From positions 9,300,001 to 9,364,000 of the forward strand of contig JAYKYS010000005.1 of NCBI GenBank assembly GCA_036924285.1: DNA of 64,000 nucleotides, given 5' to 3'. Below, piece by piece: positions 49,337 through 60,800 of this stretch (positions are counted from its first letter, which is position 1; the number at the start of each line of letters is the position of its first letter). The notes under the pieces were generated by a model. That model did no database searches, was not told the DNA's origin, and saw nothing but the letters and a program-made list of their open reading frames with translations. The stretch comes from Asterella californica. Lineage: Eukaryota > Streptophyta > Marchantiopsida > Marchantiales > Aytoniaceae. Position numbers and translations under genes: made by a program.

Positions 49337-52300
49337 AGATCGATCTATCTTGGAGTGCTAAGCTCGTCCTCTTGTGTGTTTTAAGCAATTCACATCGTTC
49401 ATTTTCGCATCCTCCGTATGGTGCTAAGCGAACGACGAAAAGTGTTAAGAATTCTTTGACAAAAGACACCAAAACGGACTAAATGACCATATGGGATTTG
49501 AGTCTTATCACTATTGCTATCACTGATAAATAAAGCGTGCACTAATCACCTGAGCTAAATTCGGTTATATACTAGAACTTTTATATTTTTCTATACTCAA
49601 AATTTTTTGACTTGAGAACCAATCGGATCTCATAGTGGATGATATAGTGACCATTCATTTAAAAAGACATCGCTTTAATTTGTTTGATTTTTATTTTTAT
49701 TTTTATTTTTAAATAAATTTTAATTATAAATATCCTACTAATTTGTTGAGACTTACTCAATGACACTTTAGAAACAATTGAATTATGAAGACTCTCTGTG
49801 TACTCTCCTACATGGTCTTGGTTTCGAGCTGACGACGTAGAGCCTCCTCCTCGTAAGAGCCAAAACCAAGACCAAGAGCGTATCTACTCGGACAGAATGC
49901 AATCACTATCCTAACTTTAGTATATGGAGAAAATAATTATAATGGACATCGTCGCATGTTACTTGTTCTCAACTATTTGATATTCTTTGTATTATACTTT
50001 CAAGAGGTCCAGCCTTGTATAGTCCAATACATAAATGTTCAATAATGTAGACACGTAGAGAAACAATCCTTGCATGCCTAAAATTAGAGATTCTTTTTCT
50101 ATATCAAATATAATCTATAATAAAAAATTGACAGTCAGCTGACATAATGAAGAATAAAAACATAATTATTCGTCCAATGAAATCATGAGTTAGTCAAAAG
50201 AACAAAAGAAAAAATATTCATTTTATGAAATGATATTTGTAATGACTATCATGAACACACGAGTATAAACTTTAAAAGACATAACATATTATCTATATAA
50301 CAATAAATATAAATTTTAAAGACATAGTATGTATAGAAGAAATGACAAGTAAACTGCATTCAAATTTCACGAGTCAAATCAAAGATAGTCATGAATTGGT
50401 ATTTGTTATGACTATTTAGAAAAACAAGCAAGCTCTCTGGTTTTCGAACTCTCAACTCTTGATCATCAAGAGCTTGGAGACTTATAAAAACAACACAAGT
50501 TTTATCATTTAAGAGCTTCTTGACGAATCTTCGTGGTAAAGTTTAATTTTTTGAATGGAAATTTGAAAAAATAACATAAGTAGGAAAAGGAAATGACTAA
50601 TGAGTTGAATCAAAACTTCATGAGTTAGTGAAATATATAATAAATTGATCTTGTTGCAAATCAAACCTTGTCATGAACAATATTTCATAAAAATTATTCA
50701 CTTGAACATATGGAGAGTCGATAATTCAAGAAGAACTTGTTAAATTGAACTTTATGACAAATGATTTGATAAATCATTGTCATAAATCTAAAATACCGAA
50801 TTTAACTCTAAAGACATGACATGTTGTACCAAAATGAGAAGTAAATTGAACCTTAACTTTGTGAGGTAGTAAAGAAAGTGAAATATATGCATGCCTCGAT
50901 ATTCAAATACAAACACTTTTCACTTTATAATCATAATATGTAATGATAATAACGACACTCTCAAATACGAGATGGTTTCCTCACACCATTGAGTGATAAT
51001 ATGTAATTATGAATTCTCGACGGTCTATTCATCATTGGAAGCTGTAAACTCACATATCGCTATTGCTCATATCATGATTAGGAACGGTTTATCCTTTTGT
51101 ATCTTAGTAACTTTGTAATCATTTGCTAAAATGCTATCGTTGTCGATTGGATTCATTAGACAAACCAATGTTGGCAACCCCATCCGTCAGTACTCGAGGC
51201 AACGTGAGATAGAGTCCTCATGCTGGGGGGCATCACAAGGGCATTCATATTCATGAGATAAAGTGTAGCACAATGCTTGACTGATATCGTATTAGTAAAA
51301 AATGACAACAGTAGCAATCTATTTCAGTAGACATAGATTATAATATTTTTTGTCTAATAGGTCAATGCATACAAATTGATTTTCAAGATGAGAAAGGACT
51401 TCAGCTATCAAATTAACTTATGAAGATGGCTAAGGACTTGAGCAATCAAATTAGAATATGATGATTGTACTATGTCCAATTCCATATTGAGTGGCTACAA
51501 TCCTTGTAGGCAAACCATATGCTCAACGCATTAACAATAGCAACTGCAACTTTGAGTTGCACAGGTTTCTCTAAGCTTTGTCTTCGAATGAATGACCTCA
51601 AATGTTGAAAGAGAATCAAAAAAGATTGTGTAAGACATTATACGTTGATTCCTCCACTCAAGATTTATATGTTAATCTCAGAGGAGTTATCAAGCAGATA
51701 AGTGAATGCTCTCCCACATTATGTGTTGACGTGAAAATTTATATCCACCAAAGTCTGTTACATATTCTCATTGAACTCAAAAATCATGTACGTTGAAAAT
51801 ATTACTAGAAGAATTATCACGAGAACTGAAAAATATGGGTCATCAATGATGTTGTTATATGTGAACTAATCCTCCAAAGTTACTATTCTTCTAGCACTCA
51901 TCTCTTCACAAATTCAGAGAGAAATGATACCAATGTAAAATCATTTTATGATCGGAGAAACAAATTACAACGAAGAAACATTTCAGAACTGAAAACAATC
52001 GTATGACATAATACAAGTGGAAGATTGTATTCTACGTCCAACCTTCTTTGATGTGGAGTAGGGTTCACGTGCATTGCAAAGAAATGAAGATCATCTATTT
52101 TTCCGGTGAGGTTTCTAAGCCAAAGCAACATCATTTAATTTTGTCGAGACACGAGATTGCGATCATGTGAGTTTTGTCGTTCTTGGACTCTTTTGAAACA
52201 AAATTATTGTCAATAGCTAAGTTCCATCAAATGAAATTGGAGGACGGTAGTTGTGTTTGTCCATATCATTGTGAACGTCTCTTCAAGTTGTGCAATGGCA

Positions 52301-55207
52301 GCAGCACATGGCTGCGAAAACCTCACACCGCATGAGACCTACAAATCAATCAAACGAACAAAATTGATCGAATAGCAAAAGATACAACAAACTGCATTAT
52401 TATATCATCAACATTTCAAATGACAAATCAATTTTTTGTCTTGAATTTTTATGAAAATAACACTACAAATGTTGAATCATTGTTTTATATTACTAAAAGA
52501 TAGTGACTCTTTTTAAATGGTCATCACTTACCGTCACTTCTCTCTAGTGATACCAGTGAACCACATGTTGCACCATGGCAACTTGTGGTTTGTTATAGGC
52601 ATTGATTGAAGAACCATCATGAATATTGTTCTCACATTCTATTGTTGTGATTGGTTTGTGTGCTCTTATAGAAAGATATCGACTTGAGACATGCATAATT
52701 CATAATCACCTAGACCCGAGTTCAATATTCAAAAGCAACAAGTATTAACGTGTTTGAGGTACATTTTGTGTTTCAAGCACCAATCAAATGTCCAAGTAAG
52801 CCCTATTAGACACCGCACTGAGTAACCACGGATCCTTTTAGTTCATAAAAGATTAACAAAAACAAAATGTAGTTATTGCAATTTTTTATCCAATGTCACA
52901 CGACACATAAGAAACACAAATTCACCATGAAATGTCTAGATAGGGCTAGAAAAAAATTAATCATATTAGGGTAAACTCGATTCTCACTACCTAAGATAGG
53001 GACAATACTATCAGATAAAACACATGCATTTTTGTTGCATTTGTCTACTATCATCTTCTCCACCATCTGTACACACCTGACTTGAGATGCATACTGGATG
53101 AAGATGATAGACACTATTTTGTCAAGTGGTAGAGTTCACTATTTTACTTTAAATAAACTATAAGAGGTGAACTCTATTCGAGAAAATAATATTACTTTCT
53201 GATAGCCCGTTCACTTGTTGGATTATATTTAAAATATTATTGTTTTATAAATCAGCTATAAAAAGTCATCATAAAATATGGATGTTGGCCATAAGAATTA
53301 TGTGATATCTTATATAAAATCGTAAATAAAGAAAGAATATTATGGTCATTTTAGTTATATTCGTATCATTGTAGATATTATCAACGAGAAAATAATGCTC
53401 ATTGCATACCATCGTAGGATGGAAGAGGAGAATATGCAAAAACTTTAACTTATGAATTAATCCTTCCTCGTGGAACAAGCTGGTCACAAATTAAAACAGA
53501 TAAAAATTCTATTTGTTTATCCTGAAAGTTGGTTATTACGACGTGATAAAGTTGAGAGTGAAGATTCTCCAACGTTCAAAAGGAAATAGTCATAGTTTAT
53601 TGAATGCAGCTTTGTATATAGCCATGAATTCCTTATCATTATATTTGTGAAATGATACAAATCTTGTAATTTTAATAGAAAAACAATTTAGAAATTAAAA
53701 TAACTGATCTTGAACTACCTTACTTCGAGAACCTACGTCTGAATTCCAAAAAGAAATCACAAGGAACGCTTGTGACATTTTCCTACGAGTACCTATAGGA
53801 AGACACGTAGATAACATTTGAGGCCTCTTGATTGTAGTTGTAACACTCGCTCGCGAGTGAAGAATATTGGCTGTAGATTCTAAATTCGGCAGACCTTATC
53901 ATATCTATGTGTTCGTTATCTCTTCCGCTACACATTTCATAGTTTATATTTCCTTCTCAACGCACATATCCCAATCTAGATTGCATTATCTGCCTTCCTG
54001 CAGCTTTGTTAGTCTACTCTGATTAACTTATATGTATTAGATCCTCAAGCTCCTCGTATATGTTAAAAAATATGATTGTTTTGAACTTAAAATCTTTATT
54101 TGTCCGAAGTCAACAGAATTGTTTTTTCAAATAGGTTTCCATCCAATAACAAGTATAAACCATATTTTATAACTCAAATATAAGAGCGTGTTTTTATGTA
54201 CATATACATGTTTATTGTCTATTCATTTTAGAGTTGATGTATACATATGTACACATATATATGATATGTAAGTATATATGTGTAATAAAAATATTGAACT
54301 TGCATAACTAATTATATGTGAAGAATAACAAATTCTGATATACAATGAAATATATGGTGTCATGGTTGATAAGCCAAAAAAACAATTTCTGAAAATAAAA
54401 TCACTTTATTAAATATATAAAGACTTTGTCATTTGAGTCATATATTCTTCAATGAAAATTTTGATGAAATATGGTAAGACTAGATTGAAGAATAAGTATG
54501 GGAGAAAGCCATAAGAAGTACTAAAACAAAGATTTAGATGTGTGTGCTTCTAGCTAAATGCTAAGGCATTCCGTGGGAAGCCAAAGGTATAGAGTTCAAA
54601 TCTCCCTTTTGACATATATCTAAGAGGACGTTTGGATATGAAAAGCGCGTAGGATCGAGAAACACAAACGGAAATGTACAAGAGAAAACTTCCAATCCAA
54701 AATCCTACACCTTATTGTCGCCTATTATGCACAATGTTTGCAAACAGAGTCAATGTTTGTGGTCTTAAGAATTCTAAAACATTGATTCAAAACTACAATT
54801 ATGTAGTCCTTGAAAAATCAAATCCAACAATATCCAATATGTCTTCAAGAGACCCTCGTGTAAGAAGTTATGCCATTTCTATGCTAAAAGTCTTCAATCT
54901 CAAAACTTCAAACCTATTTACCATAATCTCAAATTGAAATGTCAGGTGCAATCCTCGTAGTTCCAACGATACGCTTTGTGTCTCATACAGACATCCCAAT
55001 AAAAAGTTATGAGCGCTGCAACTTTTATGCTTTATAACTTCTTCTTTCGCTCAAAATTGCACGGATGTAAACCAAATATATCTGATTGATTGTATACTCA
55101 TACATATATTGAAAAACACAATTGTAAATACAAGCAATAAAAATATTTGAATCAATATTCAATTATGCAAACGTTTTACTTGAAAATTATCCCCTCGAAT
55201 AATGACA
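49337..55207. other. Long AT-rich intergenic stretch
   Basis: No gene, RNA gene or intact element is recognised over nearly 6 kb. An 11-bp inverted repeat ('ggtcttggttt' / 'aaaccaagacc') is at about 49814-49873. A tRNA-like box A/box B pair lies near 54552-54602 but does not fold convincingly. Low GC and frequent stops in all frames suggest decayed repeats. Confidence 0.5.
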
Positions 55208-55450
55208 TGACTCGGATGACATCACACAAAGACTCCCTGCTGAGTTATAAACTCAAGGGATGATGTCACTCCAAGACCTCTTTTATGACTTAATCACTCA
55301 GGGATTATGTCATGTCAAGACTCACTGTTGAGTTAATCACTAAAGGGATGATGTCATTCCGGGAGTCCCTATTGAGTTATAAACGCAAAGGATGATGTCA
55401 CATGATGACTCCTTACGAAGTTAATCACTCAAGAGATGAGGTCACTCCAA
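55208..55450. repeat. 44-bp minisatellite, about 5.5 copies
   Basis: Units start at about 55251, 55296, 55339, 55383 and 55427, with a diverged partial copy before. Each carries 'actca(a)gggatgatgtca' followed by a short variable part and 'gagttataa' or 'gagttaatc'. The central octamer TGATGTCA (or its complement-like variant TGACATCA) is one base from the CRE/ACGT-core site TGACGTCA. Confidence 0.85.
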
Positions 55451-56987
55451 GGACATCAAAACGTCACCTCGGAGACATCCAAGACGTCAATAAAGAGAGT
55501 CTAAGTTATCAAGTCAATGACATGTGTCCTTTTAAAAAAGATTGGGTATTCAAAACTAGACGTTGCATCCTAAGGGTCAACATGTCTTTCTAGGTTGTAG
55601 AACGCTTCAAATGTTAAAAGGATCAACACGAATAGAGATAAAAGAATCCTCTTTAAAAGAAGGATCGACGAACACAACAAGATCGACCAAACAGAGAGAC
55701 GCACGTCATTGATGAACAAGTTGGACTGACTAGACAAGATTAAAAGAGATGTGTAGATAATAGGGTCCAATATAGATAGTCTCATAATGTCTTGCGCTTG
55801 AACGCCAGTGTAACTTATGAATGACTGAAGATTCAATTGTTGGAGATAGTCTTGTTGTGAAAGTCCAAGTGCTTGTATCTGGATCAATGCAGTGAAGTAA
55901 ACATGTTGGAGTAAGTTTGTAGGAGATGAAAATTCCAAACACATGATGAATCAAATGTGATGATTTGAGTTTATAATGTTGATACAGATTTCGTTAGTAG
56001 ATTTGTAATGATTTTTGTCTCACGAATCGACTAGGGTTTTAATCTTGTGTAGCAATCTCGAGTCCTCAGGACCTTAGATGGACAAAATTGTTTTAGTGAG
56101 CCATCGTGCAGATTTTGTAAACTTGACCTTGAAGGTCTACACAAACTCCAAACCAACGTGGTTCTCTTCCTATATATCCAAAAAAGACGTTCTTGTTGTC
56201 ATTGGAAAGCTCTCGGCGTCTTCTTTGTAACTGTACCACTTTCATCCCAACTGACGTCTACAACTCAAATGATGACTGGTGAAAGTTGTCGAACTTTTTT
56301 CCCTTTGAAAATCTTTGCGAACCCTCACACAAATTAACCCTCACAACCTCTCACAACTCAAGATCCATGTGAGCCTTTGCACAGTTTGAACATTCGGTTC
56401 ATAAGTTCTTACGAACTTCAAACGTCTATTACTTCCACCTTGTAGCTCAAAATCTGATGATATTGGTGTCATGAGAAAGTCCTTGAAAAAATTTGACTAA
56501 GGGTATCAAACTCGACTCAGACTGACTTCCGTAGCTCAAGTTACGACTAGTTAAATCTTTTGAGAGAGTAATATGCTCGGGTCATCGTGCAATTGTGACC
56601 GCTAGAGCTAAAAAGTCCTTCTCCAACTGAAATATGTGTTAATCCTCACACATTTGACGTTTGATCCAAAAGTCCTTTGAACATCTATAACTCTCACCAT
56701 GTAGTTCAAAATCTGATGATTTTATTGTCACCGAAAAGCCTTTGGAAATACTTATTTGATGGCATCAAATTTGGCTCAAATTGACACATGTAGCTCGAGT
56801 TATGACCACTTGAATCTTTCAGACCCTCTTGTGAGAAAATCAGCACGAGTCCTCACGCATTGTCTCCTACCAACCTCCAAAACACACTCTCTTAATGAAA
56901 TTTGTGCGAGACTTCATACATATTTCAATCGGAGTACATTCTCAAAGTACCCTATCAACTTCAAACCCATGTAGTTCCCAATTCATT
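55451..56987 (-). other. Flank of the 57-kb retroelement; no gene recognised
   Basis: On the minus strand, phrases such as 'tcagattttga(a/g)ctaca(t/a)ggt' and 'aac(t)tgagctac' recur at roughly 200-bp spacing (about 56300-56830), suggesting an internally repetitive repeat or LTR. A minus-strand open stretch of 124 codons (55944-55570) has no motif I recognise. Confidence 0.4.
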
Positions 56988-57095
56988 TGTCGTGCGCATA
57001 CACATCGCTACACAACATACATCGCTGTCAGAGGTACACCACACATACACATAACACATGGACGATGTCATACACATACACAAGTGTACCACAAT
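56988..57095 (-). repeat. 108-bp repeat, distal copy (LTR-related)
   Basis: Identical, base for base, to 57392-57499. On the minus strand both copies contain a unit starting TGTGGTACAC and ending GCGCACGACA, the TG...CA ends typical of LTRs. The two copies are 296 bp apart. Confidence 0.9.
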
Positions 57096-57151
57096 AAATC
57101 TGTATGAAGAGATTACTATCTCCAACACTACAACAAGGATCACTCACAAAC

Positions 57152-57388
57152 GGTCAAGCCAAACCCACTCTAAACACGAAGAGAATCCGGGTTACACTCA
57201 ACTAGACTATCCACCATAGCCTGGAGCTTGAAGGCTCAACTCAAAGAACTAAGGCCTCCAAGCCCTACCTGCGAAGTTTACCCCTAGTGGGCTCTCTCCC
57301 CAACTCGCCCTAACGGCACTAACGGCCTTACCGGGATGCGCCACTTCGCACTCGGTCAACCTAGTCGAGGTGCCCAAACTGACGTGAC
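57152..57388 (-). repeat. ~238-bp block shared with 5660-5897
   Basis: Lies between the two identical 108-bp repeats. It is the better preserved, GC-richer copy of the block described at 5660-5897. Its location directly after the polypurine tract and first 108-bp unit suggests LTR (R/U5) sequence of the methyltransferase-bearing element. Confidence 0.7.
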
Positions 57389-57391
57389 AGC

Positions 57392-57499
57392 TGTCGTGCG
57401 CATACACATCGCTACACAACATACATCGCTGTCAGAGGTACACCACACATACACATAACACATGGACGATGTCATACACATACACAAGTGTACCACAAT
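57392..57499 (-). repeat. 108-bp repeat, proximal copy; likely start of the 3' LTR
   Basis: Begins directly after a polypurine-like tract on the minus strand, as a 3' LTR should, with TGTGG at 57497. Identical to 56988-57095. Confidence 0.75.
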
Positions 57500-57509
57500 C
57501 GCCCCCCTA
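57499..57509 (-). other. Polypurine tract candidate
   Basis: On the minus strand 'ttaggggggcgat' immediately precedes the TGTGG that should open the 3' LTR, and follows the integrase stop by about 145 bp. This is the expected site for plus-strand priming. Confidence 0.6.
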
Positions 57510-57653
57510 ACTGGCGGTTAGGTCCCTCTAACTCCAGATAGCTCCATATCTCAACTACGTGATACACACCTTCATGGGTGCAAGGATCAGGAGGCCGGGT
57601 GCTACATCGCCCCATCGTTAGTCGCCTGTCTGCAATCCATATCACGCAAAGAT

Positions 57654-57815
57654 CTAATCGACTATCTCCGCTACAGGACTATCTCGAGGACAAACCCACC
57701 GTCCAGTAGGAACGACACTGAGAGGTGGAGTCAAACATGACATATGCCAACCTCTCGAACAACCATCACACACCAACATACGGGCTGCTCCACCAGCAGA
57801 CCCACACAACATACA
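57654..57815 (-). other. PHD-type zinc finger at the integrase C-terminus
   Basis: Ligand series C-x2-C-x11-C-x2-C-x4-H-x2-C and a further C after a conserved tryptophan, as in Cys4-His-Cys3 PHD fingers. The residue two positions after that cysteine, normally the eighth ligand, is not cysteine, so the second zinc site may be weak or completed by another residue. Confidence 0.75.
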
Positions 57816-58937
57816 CCTCAAGCCCGCGCGTACAACTGCTAAGCTTGGGTCAACGGTACCATCAATGTTGGGAAGATGACATGGCGCGCAATTACGCACA
57901 TGGTCCTTCCACACAACACCATCACGGCCCTCTAACATGAGTACTCCAGAAGGTAACACCTCTCGCACTCGTAAAATAGTGCGCCCTGCGGTCACATCCA
58001 ACGTCGTCGGTGCAGTCTGCTGTAGATAGATATAATCGCTAGGATGAAACCTGCGAATCGATGGCCGATAACCTCCTCCTCGGATAGTCGCATATCGCAA
58101 CGTGTCTCTATGCTGAGCAATCGCTAGGTTCTCAAAAGCCATAGGCATAACTCTCCGAAATGTCTCTGCTCGTTGAGAACATGCTCTCACCCACATATCC
58201 GGGTCATCAAGGTTCAGCACCTCAGCAGAATCACGACGAATGGCCGAAGGTAGATCTGGATCTCGGCCATACAATAGAAAATACGGTGAGAAGGAAGCCA
58301 AAGACGCTTGCCGGCTGAAACGGTAGCCCATAGCCAACCACGGTAGCTGCACATCCCAGTCTCCCAAGTGGCCCTTCTGCAAGCCATACTTGCGCAATCC
58401 TCTCTTCACCGTCTGAACTACCCTCTCCGCCAAACCATCAGCCTCAGGATGATCTCGAGATGTAGTCCGATGATCAATCAGCGCCTGATCACACAAGGCC
58501 TGAAACTCACCAAGGAACTCTGTACCTTGGTCGGTCAGCACTTCAGCTGGTGCTCCAAAACGACTCAGCACTCGATCTAAGAACGCATACGCCGTCCCTT
58601 CACTTGCCTTGTCCGGTAATGCCACCAACTCAATCCACTTGGAGAAGTGCTCCACCATCACCAACACATACCGGTGGTGACGTACGGTCAACGGTAAGGG
58701 TCCCGCAAAATCCAAACTCCAACGGTAACCCAACCCCATAATCGGTAAGGGGTGTAACTGTGGAGTAGGAGCATTAAACGATGCTCGTACTCGATCACAA
58801 ACCACACATCGTGCGACAAACTGTTGCACATCGATGTGCATACCACGCCACCAATACTGTCCTTGGAGTAAGCTATGCGTACGCTTCACTCCAAAATGTC
58901 CCAACTCCTCATGGGCATGTCGTACTAACTGTGCCCT
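57654..58937 (-). CDS. Integrase with C-terminal PHD-type finger
   Basis: This is the continuation of the polyprotein after the UAG at 58940-58938 and is in the same frame. It opens with the HHCC zinc-binding domain ('RHAHEELGHFG', 'CVVCD'), then the DDE core ('SLDFAGPL', 'LTDQGTEF', 'ADGLAERVVQ'), all three acidic residues present, then a GPY/F-like region ('RVREVLPSGVLMLEG'). The last ~53 residues (57815-57654) read as a PHD finger: 'CMLC', 'CDGC', 'GWHMSC', 'WVCPRD'. Seven of the eight expected ligands are present; the last cysteine is replaced by aspartate. Many plant gypsy integrases carry a chromodomain here, so this finger is a plausible chromatin-targeting module. No start codon is needed, because integrase is normally cut from a polyprotein. 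Confidence 0.9.
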   Translation of the reverse strand, partial: RAQLVRHAHEELGHFGVKRTHSLLQGQYWWRGMHIDVQQFVARCVVCDRVRASFNAPTPQLHPLPIMGLGYRWSLDFAGPLPLTVRHHRYVLVMVEHFSKWIELVALPDKASEGTAYAFLDRVLSRFGAPAEVLTDQGTEFLGEFQALCDQALIDHRTTSRDHPEADGLAERVVQTVKRGLRKYGLQKGHLGDWDVQLPWLAMGYRFSRQASLASFSPYFLLYGRDPDLPSAIRRDSAEVLNLDDPDMWVRACSQRAETFRRVMPMAFENLAIAQHRDTLRYATIRGGGYRPSIRRFHPSDYIYLQQTAPTTLDVTAGRTILRVREVLPSGVLMLEGRDGVVWKDHVRNCAPCHLPNIDGTVDPSLAVVRAGLRCMLCGSAGGAARMLVCDGCSRGWHMSCLTPPLSVVPTGRWVCPRDSPVAEIVD

Positions 58938-60800
58938 CTAGGATGGATGTGGCACTATCCGTACCCTCCCATCACCCCACACTCGAAGTACATGTCGTCC
59001 TTCTCGTTGAAATCTCTTCGCTCGTTGAAGGACACGATCTCGCTCCTTGGCACTTACTGTGCCTACTACCACACCAGTACGTAGATACTCCATCACGGTC
59101 ACATCATCATGGATATCTCGCTGGTCTAAAACACCATCTCCACCTTCAGGATCTGGAGACTCGTCATCTACTCTCTGACCAGAGAAAGATACGACTTGGC
59201 CCTCCATACTAGAGTTCATGGCCAACACACAAAGAAAGGCAGATGCATGCCACCCTGGCACTATCTCCTCATCAACCTCGTCATGCCAGCGAGCCCCAGT
59301 CTGGTCCTGCTGACTCGTGCATGGGTTGCGACTCAACCCATCGGCATCTAGGTTTGCGACTCCAGGTCTATGTATTACCTGGAAGTCATACTCCTGTAAG
59401 ATCAGAGCCCATCGTGCAAGCTTCCCTGTAAGCTTGTCGGACTCCATCAACCACTTGAGCGGCTGGTGATCAGTGATGAGAGTAAAGGGGTTCCCAAACA
59501 GATAACATCGAAAGTGTGCAACAGCCCACACTGCCGCCAAACACTCTCCCTCATACGAACTATACCTCGCCTCCGCTGAATTTTTGGAGCGACTGGCATA
59601 CACCACCACGAACTCCTTTTTCTCATCATCATGCTGAGTCAGCACTGCTCCAAGTCCCAACATACTCCAATCGGTGTGCAGTTGGAAAGGACGCCCTCTA
59701 ACGGGTCTCCTCAAGATAGGAGCAGATGTCAACCTATCCTTGAGCTCTACAAAAGCTCGCTCCTGCTCATCTCCCCACTGCCACTCCTGGTCCACCTTCA
59801 TCAGCTTGGTCAACGGCTTCGCAATTGCACTAAATCCCTTCACGTACCGACGATAGAAGTTCGCCAAACCAACAAATGCCCGAACTCGACTCACATCTGT
59901 GGGGCGCGGGATACGTGCAATAGCCTCAACCTTCGTCTGTTGAACACCCAATCCACCTGGATAGATGGTGTGGCCCAGATACTCTACCAACTCCTGGAAG
60001 AACTTACACTTCCCAGGGTGTAACTTCAACCCATGAGCTCTCAACCGCTCAAACACATCTCGTAAGTGTCTCTCGTGCTCCTCCACTGTAGCACTATAGA
60101 CTAAGATGTCGTCAATATAACATCTGACAAAATCCAATCCTGCTAGGATTCTGTCCATCACCCTCTGGAACTCAGCAGGGGCGTTCTTCAACCCAAATGG
60201 TAAGAACCGCCACTGATACAAACAATCTTTGCCGTGAGAGTCAATTCCCCAGAATGCTGTCTTGGACTTATCTTCTTCTCTCACTGGCAACTGATGATAC
60301 CCTGCTCGAAGATCCAAAGTACTGAAGACCTTCACATGCCCCACTGCATCAAAGATCTCCTCAGGTGTCGGCATGGCATACTTATCGGACTTCGTCTGCC
60401 GATTGATAGGACGGTAGTCTCCACACATCCGCCTATCCGTGTAGTTGCCATACATATCCTTCTTGGCTGGCATAACTGTGGCAGATGCATACTCTCCATG
60501 CGACATCTCCACCAACCCAGCCTCCAACAAGTCTTGAGTCCGACTCTGGATCAAGGCTCTCTCCATGTCACTGTACCTGTAAGGACGTCGAAAGATTGGC
60601 GTGTCATTAGCCAAGTCGATCCGTATACCAGGTCCTTTCAAGGTACCCAAATCCTTCATACTGAAGGCAAAACAATTCCTGTAGCTCTTCAGGAATCTTT
60701 GGACTCTTCGTCTCTCCTCTCCTATAAGCTTGGATCCAATCTCTGGCTCCCAAGTATCCTCTGTCACCATGCTAGAGGTAGAAGACGAAGTCGTTGACTG
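58938..60800 (-). CDS. Reverse transcriptase and RNase H, gypsy type
   Basis: Continues in frame from the UAG at 60803-60801; the first ATG is at 60770. RT motifs are in order: 'MCGDYRPINRQT', 'FSTLDLRAGYHQ', 'FLPFGLKNAPAEFQ' and the catalytic 'YIDDILVY' near 60118. The connection ('LGHTIYPGGL', 'FVGLANFYRRYV') and RNase H ('LHTDWSMLGLGAVL', 'YEGECLAAVW', 'LITDHQPLKW', 'NLDADGLSR') follow with all catalytic acids. About 130 residues of acidic spacer separate RNase H from the integrase zinc-binding domain. No frameshift in 610 codons. The terminal UAG (58940-58938) falls after 'RIVPHPS', inside what should be continuous pol. Confidence 0.95.
   Translation of the reverse strand, partial: QSTTSSSTSSMVTEDTWEPEIGSKLIGEERRRVQRFLKSYRNCFAFSMKDLGTLKGPGIRIDLANDTPIFRRPYRYSDMERALIQSRTQDLLEAGLVEMSHGEYASATVMPAKKDMYGNYTDRRMCGDYRPINRQTKSDKYAMPTPEEIFDAVGHVKVFSTLDLRAGYHQLPVREEDKSKTAFWGIDSHGKDCLYQWRFLPFGLKNAPAEFQRVMDRILAGLDFVRCYIDDILVYSATVEEHERHLRDVFERLRAHGLKLHPGKCKFFQELVEYLGHTIYPGGLGVQQTKVEAIARIPRPTDVSRVRAFVGLANFYRRYVKGFSAIAKPLTKLMKVDQEWQWGDEQERAFVELKDRLTSAPILRRPVRGRPFQLHTDWSMLGLGAVLTQHDDEKKEFVVVYASRSKNSAEARYSSYEGECLAAVWAVAHFRCYLFGNPFTLITDHQPLKWLMESDKLTGKLARWALILQEYDFQVIHRPGVANLDADGLSRNPCTSQQDQTGARWHDEVDEEIVPGWHASAFLCVLAMNSSMEGQVVSFSGQRVDDESPDPEGGDGVLDQRDIHDDVTVMEYLRTGVVVGTVSAKERDRVLQRAKRFQREGRHVLRVWGDGRVRIVPHPS

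Noticed and set aside
54541..54612. tRNA gene or tRNA-derived SINE
   Set aside because: Box A- and box B-like words occur at a plausible distance, but the T-stem and acceptor stem do not pair properly and no A-rich tail or target duplication is seen.
55570..55944. Copia-type RT fragment beside the 57-kb element
   Set aside because: No RT signature; leucine/isoleucine richness reflects base composition.
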